The position numbers and the translations under genes were made by a program. From Candidatus Korarchaeum sp. (GTDB taxonomy: Archaea > Korarchaeota > Korarchaeia > Korarchaeales > Korarchaeaceae), in assembly GCA_038888615.1 (NCBI GenBank), contig JAWAID010000001.1, forward strand, positions 310,001 to 374,000: a DNA stretch of 64,000 bases, in the 5' to 3' direction. This document shows positions 63,969 to 64,000 of the stretch, piece after piece. Position 1 is the first letter of the stretch. Each line of letters opens with the position of its first letter. The notes beneath the pieces are model-generated. The model saw nothing but the letters and a program-made list of their open reading frames with translations, searched no databases and was not told where the DNA came from.

Positions 63969-64000
63969 TTCCCCCCGAGGGGACGTCCTTGCGAATCGGC

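Overview
The window reads as a gene-dense archaeal chromosome of about 49% GC (estimated by eye). Nearly every informational gene is archaeal: aEF1B, FEN1, Pth2, TruD, uS15, aCPSF1, proteasome beta, Sm-like protein, eL37, aIF2-beta, aIF1A, Rio1, topoisomerase VI, uL10/uL1/uL11, Spt5/NusG and SecE. Promoters are TATA-type and several genes look leaderless. Crenarchaeal-like informational genes together with two FtsZs, a SepF and an RHH protein beside ftsZ suggest a TACK-lineage archaeon that divides with FtsZ. A korarchaeon such as Candidatus Korarchaeum is my best guess; this is an inference and was not tested.

Layout. 1-11.4 kb is core: a CWB2-TM-winged-helix protein, translation factors, FEN1, tRNA and protein repair enzymes, the KEOPS kinase Bud32, a dITPase, uS15 with a DHH nuclease, prefoldin beta, a Cgi121-like KEOPS subunit and a class III aminotransferase. 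11.4-21.1 kb is an accessory island. It holds an orphan N6-adenine DNA methyltransferase, two shrunken IS605/IS1341-type TnpB elements, a cassette of three tiny genes, two secreted proteins of unknown function between direct repeats, and an inactivated MNT-HEPN toxin-antitoxin pair. 21.1-34 kb returns to core: DUF2148, DUF438 plus HTH regulator, RNase P RNA, initiator tRNA, KsgA, RtcB, proteasome beta, aCPSF1, SepF, Sm protein, eL37 and tRNAs.

34-47 kb carries an HD hydrolase, GcvH, a RadA paralog, CarS (CDP-archaeol synthase), an XPD-like helicase, an RHH-ftsZ operon, split glycine dehydrogenase GcvPA/GcvPB and two divergent MraY/WecA-type transferases. 47-53 kb is a translation and topology run: RPA32-like protein, aIF2-beta, aIF1A, Rio1, Dim2-like KH protein, Top6B and Top6A. 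53-55.2 kb has tRNAs and more TnpB remnants. 55-60.4 kb holds TyrRS and the ftsZ-secE-nusG-L11-L1-L10 operon. 60.6-64 kb has four tRNAs, a CARDB-like surface protein and nadA-nadC.

The most interesting signal is a family of decayed TnpB elements near 14.8, 16.4, 53.3 and 54.9 kb. The nuclease gene is deleted or broken in every copy. Three copies nevertheless keep a well-conserved right end, an omega-RNA-like scaffold plus terminal hairpin, each followed by a different flank that would be the guide. One copy has a matching empty site 2.9 kb away inside a paralogous repeat. Other points of note are an RHH gene overlapping ftsZ with palindromes upstream, Top6A lacking a canonical Toprim DxD motif, and uL10 without its acidic tail or a neighbouring L12 gene.
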